A DNA stretch of 64,000 nt from Streptomyces griseiscabiei (GCF_020010925.1 NZ_JAGJBZ010000002.1:2356001-2420000); one strand, 5' to 3'; shown: positions 33,006-43,055, counted from the first letter of the stretch. The notes: a model not told the origin generated them from the letters alone. Made by a program: numbers and translations.

Positions 33006-34145
33006 TCACTGCGCCTCCTTTTGCCTGCGAGGCTCGCGACGTTCTCCACCCCCGCACCGGCCAGACACCACCGGCCGGCCCACCGGGCAGGGATGCTCAA
33101 CCGGTTCATCGCACCTCTGTTCCTGCGCTATCGAGAGGGACAGCCACCACAAGTCCTCATAACCCGTGGCCACGCGCAGCAGATCGGCCCGTTCGAGCAG
33201 CGTCCGGATCTGACCGGCCAGTCGCTCAAGCCGCTGCCAGCACTCTCTTGCGGACGCGGCGGCGCCGCACCAGCCCTCGCCGGGAGCCGTCGGTCTGCCC
33301 CGCTCGCCTTCGCCGCTCAGGTAGTCGATGAGAAGTAAGACAGCGTGCCGGACGGTGCCCGAACCGCTTTGCTCCCGGTGGGGAAAGTGGAATGAGCCCA
33401 GCACCCGGGCGTCGCTGATGCCTTCGGGCACCACCAGGCTGGCGTCTTTCAGCTGGTGCTCCAGGTGCAGCCCCAACGTCTCGGCCACGTGGGCCCCTTC
33501 GCGGGCGAGACGGGTGCTGAACCACTGCCGCTCCGCCTCGTCCAGGTCGCAGACGTGGACCACAGCCCGGTCGGCGAGCATGCCGACCACCCGCACCGCC
33601 TCGTCGCCGGGCCGGTGCAGTGAGCGCAGCCAGCCCTCGGGATCCTGCCCCGGACCACGCCCATTGCCACTCTTCTTCCAGCGGCACACTGCGCGGCAAC
33701 AGCTGCAGCAGGCGGGCATGGTGGATCTTCAGCAGTATCGGCAGATCGTGCGCACCGTCTTTCAGATCATCGACGCGGCCCTCGAGTTCACTCGGCACTC
33801 CGCGCTCGCACAGCGTCCTCAACCCGGCGACCAGCGCACGCAGCTCAGGCTGTGACTGGGTCACCGGGATCTCGGCCTCCGCGGCGGCCGAGCGCACCGC
33901 GCCAACCACCTGCCCCAGCCGCGCCCCGGGAGGAAGACCCGGGCACGTGCACCAGATTCGGCTCGACCGTCAGCATGCAGCCCAGCGCCTATCCAGCACC
34001 ACACGCACCGCCGCGGCATGTCGGTGCAACGCTTCGACGAGCTCATTGTCCCGCCCGCCGACCAGCCAGGTCTGCCCCCGAAGCCGTCGTCCGTTTCGGG
34101 AGCACGTGTCACATTCGCCGACGAAAACGGCTCCGCCAGCATTCA
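33006..34145 (-). pseudogene. frameshifted hypothetical gene
   Basis: Read leftward the coding-like pieces are 'ELVEALHRHAAAVRVVLDRR', 'MVGAVRSAAAEAEIPVTQSQPELRALVAGLRTLCERGVPSELEGRVDDLKDGAHDLPILLKIHHARLLQLLPRSVPLEEEWQWAW' (quoted to show order) and, after a shift near 33640, 'EGWLRSLHRPGDEAVRVVGMLADRAVVHVCDLDEAERQWFSTRLAREG' through 'SYEDLWW'-like text to 33006. At least two frame changes are needed. The family is unknown to me. The gene looks recently inactivated because its codon bias is preserved. Confidence 0.55.
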
Positions 34146-34202
34146 CCCCGCCCAGGCGAAGCAGTCACTGTAGGGCAGGTGAGGGGGGAGGGAAGCATGA
34201 GG

Positions 34203-34356
34203 GCAAGCGCGTCGAGCTGTGCAATCCGCTCACCCGGTTCGTCCTCGCAGCCGACTGGCCGCTCGTCACCTGGACCCAGGCGGAGCGCGCGAAGGGCTGG
34301 GCGTGGGGTCTGAAGATCATCGGGTCGTTCCACACCACGCGCACGGCACAACGCCG
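34203..34356 (+). pseudogene. 3'-end relic of an extradiol dioxygenase
   Basis: 'GKRVELCNPLTRFVLAADWPLVTWTQAERAKGWAWGLKIIGSFHT' parallels residues ~270-312 of the dioxygenase at 6663, 'NRIELCNPLTRLVLAPDWPLVTWTQAERAKGQAWGLKTIESFHT', with only a few changes. Only this last ~50 codons remain. It lies near a dead marR copy at 35534, the same gene order as at 6663-8169. Confidence 0.85.
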
Positions 34357-34443
34357 GTCGGCTGAGGGGTCATGCTGCGGACCGGACGCGGCTCAATTGT
34401 CGCCAAGATCGATGACCCTCCTGAACGGCTACCCAGCGTCTGC

Positions 34444-35391
34444 CTACGAGGTCTCCTCCCCGAACGCCCGCCGCACCTGCTCCGCGATCAGCGGGTACAC
34501 CTCGCGGGCCCTGGCCTCGTCCTGGGTGTCGTAACCGTGGTCGGCGCCCGCTACGTCGTGATGGCCGATCAGAGATCCGGCCGTGCGGAGGCGGTCGGCG
34601 TAGGCCACGCCCTCGGCCCTGAGGAGGTCGTGCTCGGCGGTGATGACGAAGGCCGGCGCGATGCCCTTCAAGTCGGCGGTGTCCGAGGGATGCGCGGGCG
34701 AGATAAGACGGTCGCTCCGCTGCTTCGGGTCCGGGACGTACGCGCTGTCGAAGACGTCCGCCATCCACGGGCGCAGTGCCGGCTTGGCGATCACGGCCCG
34801 CTTGTCGCGGCCGGCGGTGGCGAGGTCGAGCGGCGGATAGTGCAGGACCTGGAGGGCGATTGACGGACCGCCCTCCTCCAGCGCCTGGCGGGCCACCGCC
34901 GCCGCGAGAGCGCCGCCCGCGCTCTGGCCGCCCACGGAGAGCCGCCCGCTGTCCCAGCCGTGCTCGCCCCCGTGCCCTGCGACCCACCGGACGACCTCGA
35001 ACGCCTGCCGGGGCGGCGCCGGGAACGGGTGCTGCGGAGCGACCACATAGTCCACGTTGAGCACGGCCACACCCGCCTCGACGACTATGCACCGGCACAG
35101 CGCGTCGTCCAGCTCGATCTGCGGCAGGACGTACCCGCCGCCGTGGAAGTTGACGTGGACCGGCGGGGAAGGGGCGCCCTCGGCCCCAGCGGGCAGGTAC
35201 AGCACGGCGCGAGCGGGCCCGACCTCGGTCGGGATGGTCAGCTCACGCTTGGTGCACGTGTACTCGGGCAGACGGGCGAACCACGAGGCCTGTGAACCCC
35301 GCCCGCTTGCACGGCTGTTCGCCAACACTGCGACACGTTGCATGGCCTTGGCCACAAAGGCGGCTACCGCCGGACGGGCGAGAAGGGGCAC
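34444..35391 (-). CDS. alpha/beta hydrolase, lipase/esterase family IV type
   Basis: 315 residues from GTG at 35391 with GGAG 6 bp upstream. Motifs are 'VHVNFHGGGYVLPQ' (oxyanion), 'LSVGGQSAGGALAAAVARQAL' (GxSxG with Gln), 'APAFVITAEHDLLRAEG' (Asp) and 'VAGADHGYDT' (His). It is an HSL-type fold as at 31017, but not a close copy. It lies between the relics of the duplicated dioxygenase and marR genes, so it was probably inserted there or retained after deletion. Confidence 0.9.
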   Translation of the reverse strand: MPLLARPAVAAFVAKAMQRVAVLANSRASGRGSQASWFARLPEYTCTKRELTIPTEVGPARAVLYLPAGAEGAPSPPVHVNFHGGGYVLPQIELDDALCRCIVVEAGVAVLNVDYVVAPQHPFPAPPRQAFEVVRWVAGHGGEHGWDSGRLSVGGQSAGGALAAAVARQALEEGGPSIALQVLHYPPLDLATAGRDKRAVIAKPALRPWMADVFDSAYVPDPKQRSDRLISPAHPSDTADLKGIAPAFVITAEHDLLRAEGVAYADRLRTAGSLIGHHDVAGADHGYDTQDEARAREVYPLIAEQVRRAFGEETS

Positions 35392-35533
35392 GGGAGTCTC
35401 CGTTCGATCCGAGGGCGCTCGATCACCACCGGAAGCGCACCTTGATTGAGGAGAACAATAATCAGGAATCCTGTCAATCGATGGCCGACGTTACCGAGTC
35501 TCTGTCGTTTCGGCCACCGCGAGTCCGATGAAT

Positions 35534-35700
35534 TTACTTGAGTCAGGCAACAAGATGCTGAGGGGATCCCGCGCCCCCTCGCCGCTCCCTTCCGGCCCCG
35601 CTTCCCCGGAAGTGGTCGCGATCGAGCGAGTCATGACTCGCGTCACCTGCCTCGGCACCCAGGCCCGTGCCGACCGGAGGTGGCCGCACCCGCTCGGTCG
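35534..35700 (+). pseudogene. dead MarR gene copy with intact operator
   Basis: 35534-35557 is identical to 7631-7654, the operator region. Downstream, 'SPEVVAIERVMTRVTCLGTQARADRRW' matches residues ~15-40 of the MarR at 7669. The start region is replaced (the GTG/ATG pair is lost), and homology stops near 35690. It pairs with the dioxygenase relic at 34203. Confidence 0.85.
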
Positions 35701-36055
35701 GGCTCGTCCGGGTCGTCGCGCCGACCTGGTTGTGTACCGGCCGGCGCGGCGGCGAGGCGGCCCGCCTCCGTGCCGGCCGCTCTTCCGTCGGTGGCATGAC
35801 GGTCCGCCCCGCCCGGGGTGCCTCCGAAGTGGTTTTCGCGCGTCGCCGCCCGGCCTCCTCGGCGCTCCCACCCGCAGGGCCGGCAGCTCATTCGCCAGGC
35901 ATGTCGGCCCGCCAGGAGGCCGCAGATTCTCATGTAAATGCCGAATTCAACCTCTGATTAATCGGCATGGATGCGATCTTGCCTTGATCGTCCAGCGCCC
36001 ACGCGGGTGAGTCGGTGCTGATGGTGGTCGCGAAATCACTTCACTCCGATACCTA
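35701..36055. other. gap between the marR relic and the MFS operon
   Basis: 355 bp. I see no supported gene. Arg/Pro-rich frames on both strands look like decay products. Confidence 0.4.
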
Positions 36056-36067
36056 CCAACTAGTTGG
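36056..36067. promoter_or_regulatory. 12-bp palindrome upstream of the MFS-GH78 operon
   Basis: CCAACTAGTTGG, a perfect palindrome about 90 bp before the MFS start. The TetR gene at the other end of the operon (40703) is the nearest candidate regulator. Confidence 0.45.
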
Positions 36068-36159
36068 GAGCTTGTGTTCTACTATGCCCACCCGATGGCG
36101 GAAACATGTCGTTCACCGCCCGGTATCCCCGTAGCAAAGGTGCTTCGAGAGGTGTTCCC

Positions 36160-37488
36160 ATGCCGCACCAGCCGCTGATTCCAGCCACACCCGCCAGAGC
36201 GGACCGCTCCCCAGGCCCGTACAAGATCGCCGTACTCGGCGGTCTCGCTTCCTATCTGGACGCTGCCACGATCGTCTCGACGGCGGTTTCCCTCGTCCTG
36301 TTCCAGTTCGCGTTCGGGCTCACTCCGCTGACGATCGGCATCCTCTCCGGACTGCTGACCGTGACCATCGCGATCGGTGCCGCGATCGGCGGCCGGCTCG
36401 GCGACCTCGTCGGTCGCAAGCGGGTCTACACGCTCGATCTGCTGGTGTTCACCGCCGGCGTCGCGGTGCTTTTCAGCGCGGTCAACACGCCCATGCTGTA
36501 CGTCGGAGTCATCGTCGCAGGCCTCGCCATGGGCGCCGACCTGCCGACATCACTCGCGCTGATCGCCGAGAACTCGCCCGACGGACTCAAGGGCCGCATG
36601 GTGAGTGTCACCTCGCTGCTGTGGCTGGGCGGCGTCGTGGTGGTCTCCCTGCTGGCCGGAGTCGTGGCGCCGTACGGAGTGACCGGCGCCCGGATCCTCT
36701 ACGCACACGTCCTCGTGGTGGCGATCGTCACCTGGTTCCTGCGCCGTTCGCTGCACGAGTCCACCGAGTGGCAGGCGGCACGCACCCCCGGAAAGGCGGG
36801 GGCGCTCGGTGACGAGCGTTCGATGCGTGCCCTGCTGCACCCGAGGCTGCTGGTGCCGCTGCTGGTCACCGCCCTGTACTGCGCCTTCTGGAGCTTCACT
36901 GCGAACACCGTCGGTGCCTTTCTGGGCTTCCTCTACGTCAACGTCGCGCATGTCTCCCTCAGCCAGGCGTCGCTGCTGGGGCTGGTGTCCGTGCCCTTCA
37001 CCCTCGTGAGCGCGTTCGTCTTCCTCAAGGTCGCGGACTCCCGGGCCCGCCGGGCGCTCTTCGTCTTCGGCTCGGTGGTCCAGATCGTCGCCTGTGCGGC
37101 ACCACTGGTCATGGGGTTCACCTCGGTGTCGTTGTTCCTGCTGGGCACCGGCTTCGGCATCGGCGGCGCGTTCGCCGGCGAGGGGATCTACCGGGTGTGG
37201 TCGCAGGAGTTCTTTCCGACCCTGTTGCGCGGGACGGCCCAGGGAATCACCTCCGGCATCAGCCGGGGCCTGTGCGCCGGCTTCGCCGTCATCACCCCGA
37301 CGATCGCCGTCAGCAACCCACGACTCCTCATCGGTCTGCTCGTCGTCTTCCTCGTGGTCAGCGGCCTGATCGGCGCTCTCGCCGTCCCCGCTCTCGAACG
37401 TTCCCGGCGCACCGCGCCGTGGGACCGGGAACCCGCCGGGAACGACACGATCGTCGCCGACCCGGTCGGTGTGCCCGGCACCGCCTGA
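36160..37488 (+). CDS. MFS transporter, sugar porter-like
   Basis: 442 residues from ATG at 36160 with GAGGT upstream (ATG 36106 also in frame). Twelve hydrophobic segments are visible. The loop 2-3 signature 'GGRLGDLVGRKRVYTLDLLVF' and 'RVWSQEFFPTLLRGTAQGITSGISRGLCAGFAVITP' are typical of the sugar/SHS-type major facilitator family. It is an inner-membrane importer. The rhamnosidase gene follows 43 bp later, so the cargo is probably a rhamnoside or rhamnose-bearing compound. Confidence 0.9.
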   Translation: MPHQPLIPATPARADRSPGPYKIAVLGGLASYLDAATIVSTAVSLVLFQFAFGLTPLTIGILSGLLTVTIAIGAAIGGRLGDLVGRKRVYTLDLLVFTAGVAVLFSAVNTPMLYVGVIVAGLAMGADLPTSLALIAENSPDGLKGRMVSVTSLLWLGGVVVVSLLAGVVAPYGVTGARILYAHVLVVAIVTWFLRRSLHESTEWQAARTPGKAGALGDERSMRALLHPRLLVPLLVTALYCAFWSFTANTVGAFLGFLYVNVAHVSLSQASLLGLVSVPFTLVSAFVFLKVADSRARRALFVFGSVVQIVACAAPLVMGFTSVSLFLLGTGFGIGGAFAGEGIYRVWSQEFFPTLLRGTAQGITSGISRGLCAGFAVITPTIAVSNPRLLIGLLVVFLVVSGLIGALAVPALERSRRTAPWDREPAGNDTIVADPVGVPGTA

Positions 37489-37531
37489 CCGTATCCCGTT
37501 CCTGCAACGCACCCAACGGAGCAATTCTCTC

Positions 37532-40054
37532 GTGATCGACAACCTGGCGGCCCAGCCCCCCGGAACCGACCATCGATCGTCGGCCCACATCCCCGGAGCC
37601 CTGCGGGACACGGCCTGGCGCGCACACTGGATCGGCCCCCACACCCCGGACCACGGGCCGGGACCCGAGGGGTTCGGGCCGCCAGACACGCGCGGCCCCT
37701 TCGGTCGCTACCTGTTCCGTACGACGTTCACCCTCGACGCGGTGCCGCAGGCCATCCCGGCCAGAATCACCGCCGACTCCCGCTACGTCGTCCACCTCAA
37801 CGGCAGGGAAGCGGGCCGAGGCCCAGTGCGATCACAGCCCCGGCGCCTGGCATACGACACTCTCGACCTCGCACCGCTCGCCCACGCCGGCGAGAACACC
37901 CTGGTCGTCCTCGTCACCTACTACGGCAAGGCCAACTCCTTCTGGCAACCCGCCGCCGCCAACGGCGCACTCGGCAGGGACGCCGTCCTGGTCCTAGAGG
38001 CCGACCTCGGCGACCGACTGCTGGTGACGGACGACACCTGGCGGGTACTGGCCTCCGATGCCTGGCACAGCCCGGAGGCAGAAGGGATGGACGGCATCCC
38101 CGTCGAGTGCCTGGACGCCCGCCTGCTGCCCTCGGACTGGAAGTCGGGGGTGCCTGACGCCGACTGGCAGAAGGCGCGCATCGTGCCCGCACTCCATCTC
38201 GGCTCACTGGCCCGCTCGACACCGCCTGCCGATCCCTACGGGCCGCTGCGGCCCCGCCCGATCGGCCCGCTGGGCGGCGATACCGTCACCCCGGTGCGCA
38301 TCGCTGTGTCGCCGCCCGCCGCCGTACCCGACGACCCTCATCCGGTCGGACATGTGCGGACGTATCTGTCCGCGCCGGAGCTGCCGGACCCCGTGGTCGC
38401 CTCCCTTCCCCTCACGCTCGCTCCCGGCACCGGTCGTGCCCAGCACGTGGTCGTCGACATGGGCCGGATCGTCTGCGGCTTCGTGCGCCTCGACCTGACC
38501 GCTCCCTGCGGGACACAGGTCGACCTCATGTACCGCGAGACGCCCCACGTGCCCGGTGCGAACGACCCCTTCTCGGCCCCCAACACCGGTGCCCGCTATA
38601 TCGCCCGCGGCCACGACGACAGCTTCGAGGCGTGCGAGGTGAACGGCTTCCGCTATCTGCACGCCCTCGTCACCTCGGACGGACCGGCCCGCATCGACGC
38701 GGTCGGCGTCCGCGAACACCTCTACCCGCGCGCCGGAGCGGCGTACTTCCGCAGCAGCGACCCCGAACTCGACGCCCTGTACACCGCCGGAGTGCGCACC
38801 GTTGCCCTCACCTCGCACGACGCCTTCGTCGACTGCCCCACCCGGGAGCAGCGCGCCTGGGTGGGCGATGCCGTGGTCCACCAGATGGTGCAGCTCGCCA
38901 CCTCCACCGACTGGCGCCCGGCCTGGCACTACCTCGACCTGGCCAACTCGCCCCGCCCGGACGGCATCCTGCCGATGAGCGTCGTCGGGGAGATCGAACA
39001 GGGGGGCGGCACCACCATCCCCGACTGGTCGCTGCACTGGCTGCACGGCGTACACAACCTCTACCGCCACGGCGGTCAGCACGAACGCGACCGCCTCGCC
39101 GAACTCGCCCCCACCGCCCGGCGGATCCTCGCCTGGTACCTGCCGTTCCGCACGGACGACGGGGTACTGAGCGATCTGCCGGAATGGAACCTCGTGGACT
39201 GGTCCAGCGTGTTCACCACCGGAGCGAGCTCCATCGTCACCGCACTGTGGGCGCGCGGCCTGCGCGAGTACGCCGAGATCAGCACCCTGCTGCGCAACGA
39301 CGGCGAGGCCTCCTGGGCCCAGCGGCACTGGGAAAGGGCGTGCAAAGGGTACGAAATGTTCTGGGACGAGCGTCGCGGCACCTACGTCGATCACCTGCTG
39401 AGTGGCGTCCAGCAGCCCCCGGCCTCCCAGATCGCCGGCGCCGCAGCCATCGCGTCCGGGCTGGCCCCCGCGACGCGTCACCACCGGATCATCGACCGGA
39501 TCATGGACCCTGGCCGACTGGTCACCCGCTCCTGGATCGGTGGAGAGGGCGGCTACGACGCGGAGAAGATCAACGACGAGATGCACGGCGTGCGGCGCAT
39601 CGACTGGGACCCCGAGGAACAGGTCGTCCGGGCCCAGCCCTTCCTCAGCTACCTGGTCCACGACGCCGCGGCCCTCACCGGGCGGGTCCCCGAACTGGTC
39701 GGCGCCCTGCGACGCTGGAGCCGCTTTCTCCATGACGGATACGACACCTTCGGCGAGTGCTGGGGGTGGGGCACCCCCGCCCACGGCTGGAGTTCCACTC
39801 CGGCACGCGACCTCATGACGTACGTCCTGGGCGTCACCCCGGCCGAACCCGGTTTCGGACGAGCCCGTGTCGCCCCCGCCTACGGCGTCGTGGAACGCGC
39901 CGAGGGCGCGGTACCGACGCGCGACGGACTGCTGCACGTGGCCTTCGACTCGTCGGGCGTCGAGATCGACAGCCCCGTGCCGCTCACCCTCCGGCTCCCC
40001 GGGGGGCAGGAACGCTCATACGGAACAGGGCACACGCGCGTGCCTTTCATCTGA
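37532..40054 (+). CDS. GH78 family alpha-L-rhamnosidase-like protein
   Basis: 840 residues from GTG at 37532; upstream in-frame codons lack a ribosome site. An N-terminal beta-sandwich ('RDTAWRAHWIGPHTP' ... 'FRTTFTLDAVPQAIPARITADSRYVVHLNG') leads to the (alpha/alpha)6 domain with the GH78 signature 'DAFVDCPTREQRAWVGDAVV' and 'ISTDWRPAWHYLDL'-like helices. A C-terminal beta domain ends 'LPGGQERSYGTGHTRVPFI'. There is no signal peptide, so it acts in the cytoplasm on glycosides brought in by the adjacent MFS porter. The general-acid region 'GDGVLSDLPEWNLVDWS' is present. The exact aglycone is unknown. Confidence 0.85.
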   Translation: MIDNLAAQPPGTDHRSSAHIPGALRDTAWRAHWIGPHTPDHGPGPEGFGPPDTRGPFGRYLFRTTFTLDAVPQAIPARITADSRYVVHLNGREAGRGPVRSQPRRLAYDTLDLAPLAHAGENTLVVLVTYYGKANSFWQPAAANGALGRDAVLVLEADLGDRLLVTDDTWRVLASDAWHSPEAEGMDGIPVECLDARLLPSDWKSGVPDADWQKARIVPALHLGSLARSTPPADPYGPLRPRPIGPLGGDTVTPVRIAVSPPAAVPDDPHPVGHVRTYLSAPELPDPVVASLPLTLAPGTGRAQHVVVDMGRIVCGFVRLDLTAPCGTQVDLMYRETPHVPGANDPFSAPNTGARYIARGHDDSFEACEVNGFRYLHALVTSDGPARIDAVGVREHLYPRAGAAYFRSSDPELDALYTAGVRTVALTSHDAFVDCPTREQRAWVGDAVVHQMVQLATSTDWRPAWHYLDLANSPRPDGILPMSVVGEIEQGGGTTIPDWSLHWLHGVHNLYRHGGQHERDRLAELAPTARRILAWYLPFRTDDGVLSDLPEWNLVDWSSVFTTGASSIVTALWARGLREYAEISTLLRNDGEASWAQRHWERACKGYEMFWDERRGTYVDHLLSGVQQPPASQIAGAAAIASGLAPATRHHRIIDRIMDPGRLVTRSWIGGEGGYDAEKINDEMHGVRRIDWDPEEQVVRAQPFLSYLVHDAAALTGRVPELVGALRRWSRFLHDGYDTFGECWGWGTPAHGWSSTPARDLMTYVLGVTPAEPGFGRARVAPAYGVVERAEGAVPTRDGLLHVAFDSSGVEIDSPVPLTLRLPGGQERSYGTGHTRVPFI

Positions 40055-40071
40055 CGCGAGGAACTCAGGAA

Positions 40072-40107
40072 GATCGTCCGCCCCGGCGGCGCGTCGGGCG
40101 GACGATC
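40072..40107. terminator. bidirectional terminator between GH78 and tetR
   Basis: GATCGTCCGCCC (40072-40083) and GGGCGGACGATC (40096-40107) form a perfect 12-bp stem with a 12-nt loop, placed in the 55 bp between convergent stop codons. Confidence 0.85.
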
Positions 40108-40109
40108 CG

Positions 40110-40703
40110 TCAGGGCCTGGCCGCGTCGCACAGCAGCCACAACTGCCGTATCACGGTGGCCGGATCCACCGCGTCCGGGCTCACCAGCCACTGGTTCTCC
40201 GCCCCCTCGGCCACAGCCAGGACGAGCGCCGCGAACGCCTCCGGGTCCACGTCGGAACGCAGTTCACCGGCGTCGACAGAGCGCCGCACGGCATCCGCCA
40301 GCGCGCCACGCAGCGTCGCATAGCGCCGGGCGACCCACGTCCTGGCCGGATGCTCCTCACCCGAGGCTTCCGCGGTGAGGATGTGCGCGAGCTGGACCAT
40401 GGCCCGGTTTCCGACGGCCTGAGTGGTGAACGCGTCCATGTTCTCCAGGATCTCCAGGAGAGTCATTCCCAGCTCAGGTTGCGCGACGTGCAGCTCGGTG
40501 TCCCGATGCTCCAGAAGCGCCAGCAGTACGGCCTGCTTGCTCGGGTAGTAGTGGAGCAGCCCGGCCCGCGTCAGCCCTGCCGCCTCCGCGATGTCATTGA
40601 GGCTTCCCGCACGGAAGCCCCGTGCGGAGAACACCTCCAGTGCCGCCACGAGAATGCGCTCACGCCCGTCGCCTGAGCCGCGGATGCGGCCGTTGCTGCC
40701 CAT
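40110..40703 (-). CDS. TetR family transcriptional regulator
   Basis: 197 residues from ATG at 40703; a start at 40751 adds 16 unlikely residues. HTH 'GRERILVAALEVFSARGFRAGSLNDIAEAAGLTRAGLLHYYPSKQAVLLALL', then a TetR C-terminal domain of the 'AcrR/BetI-like' kind. It is convergent to the MFS-GH78 operon and may control it through the palindrome at 36056. Divergent to it nothing intact is present. Confidence 0.9.
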   Translation of the reverse strand: MGSNGRIRGSGDGRERILVAALEVFSARGFRAGSLNDIAEAAGLTRAGLLHYYPSKQAVLLALLEHRDTELHVAQPELGMTLLEILENMDAFTTQAVGNRAMVQLAHILTAEASGEEHPARTWVARRYATLRGALADAVRRSVDAGELRSDVDPEAFAALVLAVAEGAENQWLVSPDAVDPATVIRQLWLLCDAARP

Positions 40704-40877
40704 CCGTCCATAGTAGTGAGGCTGATCACTTCCCCCATGACCGGGGCTCACGTCATATCGGCGGAACGCCGGCCCCCGGGCTCGGCCGCTGAAGCCCGTC
40801 GCCCTCGGGCCGCAGGCAAGTGGAGGCGGTTGATGCGGAGGCTGGTGTCCGGAACTACAGCGTGATGGAGAAGTTCC

Positions 40878-41300
40878 TCACCGCGGCCCAGGCCAACCAG
40901 GGCCGGGGCTGCTTGGAGCGACTCCTGCTGCTGATCGCGAACGGCAAGCTCGACGGGAGGTCACCACTGCCCATCGGTCGTGCGGCAGGCTCTCGAGGAA
41001 GTCGAGGGCGCCGGGGAGTGCTGTGGTGGTGGCCGCGGCCTCGGCTTCCAGGTGGTCGATCGCGGCGAGTGCGGCCGGTCGCTCCTTCGGGTCGGCCGCC
41101 AGTAGTGCGACGACGTCGGCCGAACTGCGGCCGTGCACCATGGCAGTCACCTGTTCGGGCGGCAGGTCGCGATCGCGGGCCCATCGGCTCCAGGCCTGGT
41201 CGACACCGTGGTCGGAGCCGACCAGGACACCGTCGTTGTCGAAGAGCAGGCCCGCGCAGGGGACGTCGAGCGCGGTGGGCTGGTGGGGCTGTGCAGTCAT
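40878..41300 (-). pseudogene. HAD sugar phosphatase, C-terminally truncated
   Basis: From ATG at 41300: 'DVPCAGLLFDNDGVLVGSDHGVDQAWSRWARDRDLP' (motif I DxDG and helical cap), 'LPGALDFLESLPHDRWAVVTS' (motif II). After 'VVTS' (about 40975) the frame becomes Arg/Ser/Pro noise, so motifs III and IV are missing. It resembles beta-phosphoglucomutase/YfbT-like phosphatases. It probably became non-functional through a deletion. Confidence 0.7.
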
Positions 41301-41315
41301 GCGTGGTCCTCTTCA

Positions 41316-41519
41316 GGTAGTGGGGCGGTTGAGGTAACGGCCGACCAGTTCGCGAGCGGCGGTCTGCATACGGGCGGGTGACAGCTCCTGGGCAAGGAGT
41401 GCCAGGTCGTCGAGGACCGTGACCCGGTTCAGCCGGTCGGCAGGGCACCTCGACCGCCTGTCCGACCGGCACCAGCGCCTTCCAGAGGTTGCCGCAACAG
41501 AACTGCGTGAGATGGCCAT
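41316..41519 (-). pseudogene. C-terminal fragment upstream of the HAD gene
   Basis: 'DRLNRVTVLDDLALLAQELSPARMQTAARELVGRYLNRPTT' ends 15 bp before the HAD start, so the two were probably one operon. Only this tail has coding character. I do not recognise the family. Confidence 0.4.
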
Positions 41520-41675
41520 CCAACCGTCGGCCTCGGCGCCGCCCCCACCACCCGCGGCTGACGACCCGCCGACAACAGGGCCTCACACCTCTTCCGCCGA
41601 AGCGCCATCCGTCCTGCCGCTGTCAGGACAGTGGCAGGACGGGATCGTCCGAACGGGATATGGGATCCTCCCAAG

Positions 41676-43055
41676 TCAGGCCTCTGCCGAGGCGAGTTCG
41701 ACAACGGTGATGTCGGAGGGCGCGCCTACGCGGACGGGTGGGCCCCAGGTTCCGGCGCCGCGGCTGACGTAGAGCTGGGTGTCGCCGTAGCGTTCCAGGC
41801 CTGCGACCGTCGGGTTCGCCAGTTCGGCGATGAGGCTGCCGGGCCACAGTTGGCCGCCATGGGTATGACCGGACAGCTGTAGATCGACGCCGTGACGGAC
41901 GGCGTCGTGGATGACGACGGGTTGATGGGCGAGGAGGACGGCGGCGCGGGAGCGGTCGCGGTCGCCGAGGGCCCGGGTGAAGTCGGGGCCCTGGCCCTCA
42001 TCGGTGCCGGCCAGGTCGTTGACACCCGCCAGGTCGAAGCCGGGCATTTCTGTGCGGGTGTTCTCCAGCGGGCGCAGCCCCAGATCCCGCACTTTCTCGA
42101 CCCATGGCCTGGCGCCGGAGAAGTACTCGTGGTTGCCGGTGACGAAGAACGATCCGTGGCGCGCTCGTAGCTGTGCGAGGGGTTCGGCGGCCGGGCCGAG
42201 GTCCTCGACGCTGCCGTCGACCAGGTCGCCGACGACTGCGATGAGGTCGGGCTGGGTGGCGTTGATCGTGTCGACGACCCGCTGGGCGAAACCGCGGCCC
42301 AGAATCGGGCCGAGATGGATGTCGCTGACCACCGCGATCCTGAACCCGTGCGCGCTGCGGGGGAGCTTGGCCAGCGGAACGGTGATGCGCTTCACCTTGG
42401 GTCCGCGGAGCACGCCGTACGCACCGTGGCCGACGGTGGCGACGGCGACGGCTGCGGCGGTACCGCCTACGACGCGGGAGACGAACAGGCGACGTGAGGG
42501 GCCCTCCGTTCCGGGGCGCGGCAGGGAGTTGGCCTCAGCTGTGCGCGGATGCTCCGCCACGGCTTCGGCTGCCGCGATGCCCGGGACGGTGGTATTGGAC
42601 CCGCCGTGCGCGCCCCTCACCGGCCGGGGATCCACAGAGGCGACGAGTTCCTGGTTCCGGTCCGCCCTGGGCTCGCCACGCTGGGCAGCAACAGTTCCCA
42701 CCGCCGTTGGGGCGGCGTCCTCGTGCGTGCCGGTGGCGCGTGGCACGAGGAGGCGCCGCAGCACAGGCCGGACGGCCTCGCCCGCGAGCAGCGCGAGCAC
42801 GAGGTACAGGAACAGGGCCATCCACAGGTATCCGGGCCAGGCAAGGATCCGTTCGAGGAGGAACGGGGCTCTCGTCTCGGCTGCCAGGGCGCTGATGGTC
42901 AGAAAAGGCCCGGCCAGGAAGACGACGCTTCCGGCTTGCCGCAGGAACGAGCCCGGGACTGTCGTGTCGCGTACGAGACGGCGCCAGGCGTACCAGTGAA
43001 GTGCTCCGAACACCGCCAGCAGTGCGATCCAGACGAGGGGGATGACGATGACCAC
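41676..43055 (-). CDS. membrane-anchored calcineurin-like metallophosphoesterase
   Basis: 459 residues from GTG at 43055. About four N-terminal hydrophobic helices (residues ~1-105), then a linker and a helix near 'RLFVSRVVGGTAAAVAVATVG'. The phosphoesterase domain has all metal motifs: 'RIAVVSDIHLGP', 'IAVVGDLVDGSVED', 'FFVTGNHEYFSG' and 'QLSGHTHGGQLWPGS'. This YaeI/YkuE-like architecture is common in actinobacteria; such enzymes hydrolyse phosphodiesters at the membrane surface. It appears monocistronic. Confidence 0.9.
   Translation of the reverse strand: MVIVIPLVWIALLAVFGALHWYAWRRLVRDTTVPGSFLRQAGSVVFLAGPFLTISALAAETRAPFLLERILAWPGYLWMALFLYLVLALLAGEAVRPVLRRLLVPRATGTHEDAAPTAVGTVAAQRGEPRADRNQELVASVDPRPVRGAHGGSNTTVPGIAAAEAVAEHPRTAEANSLPRPGTEGPSRRLFVSRVVGGTAAAVAVATVGHGAYGVLRGPKVKRITVPLAKLPRSAHGFRIAVVSDIHLGPILGRGFAQRVVDTINATQPDLIAVVGDLVDGSVEDLGPAAEPLAQLRARHGSFFVTGNHEYFSGARPWVEKVRDLGLRPLENTRTEMPGFDLAGVNDLAGTDEGQGPDFTRALGDRDRSRAAVLLAHQPVVIHDAVRHGVDLQLSGHTHGGQLWPGSLIAELANPTVAGLERYGDTQLYVSRGAGTWGPPVRVGAPSDITVVELASAEA

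Noticed and set aside
40820..40877. short plus-strand coding-like text 'MEKFLTAAQANQGRGCLERLLLLIANGKLDG'
   Set aside because: Extends only to about 40960 before turning to noise; no family recognised, so not listed as a gene.
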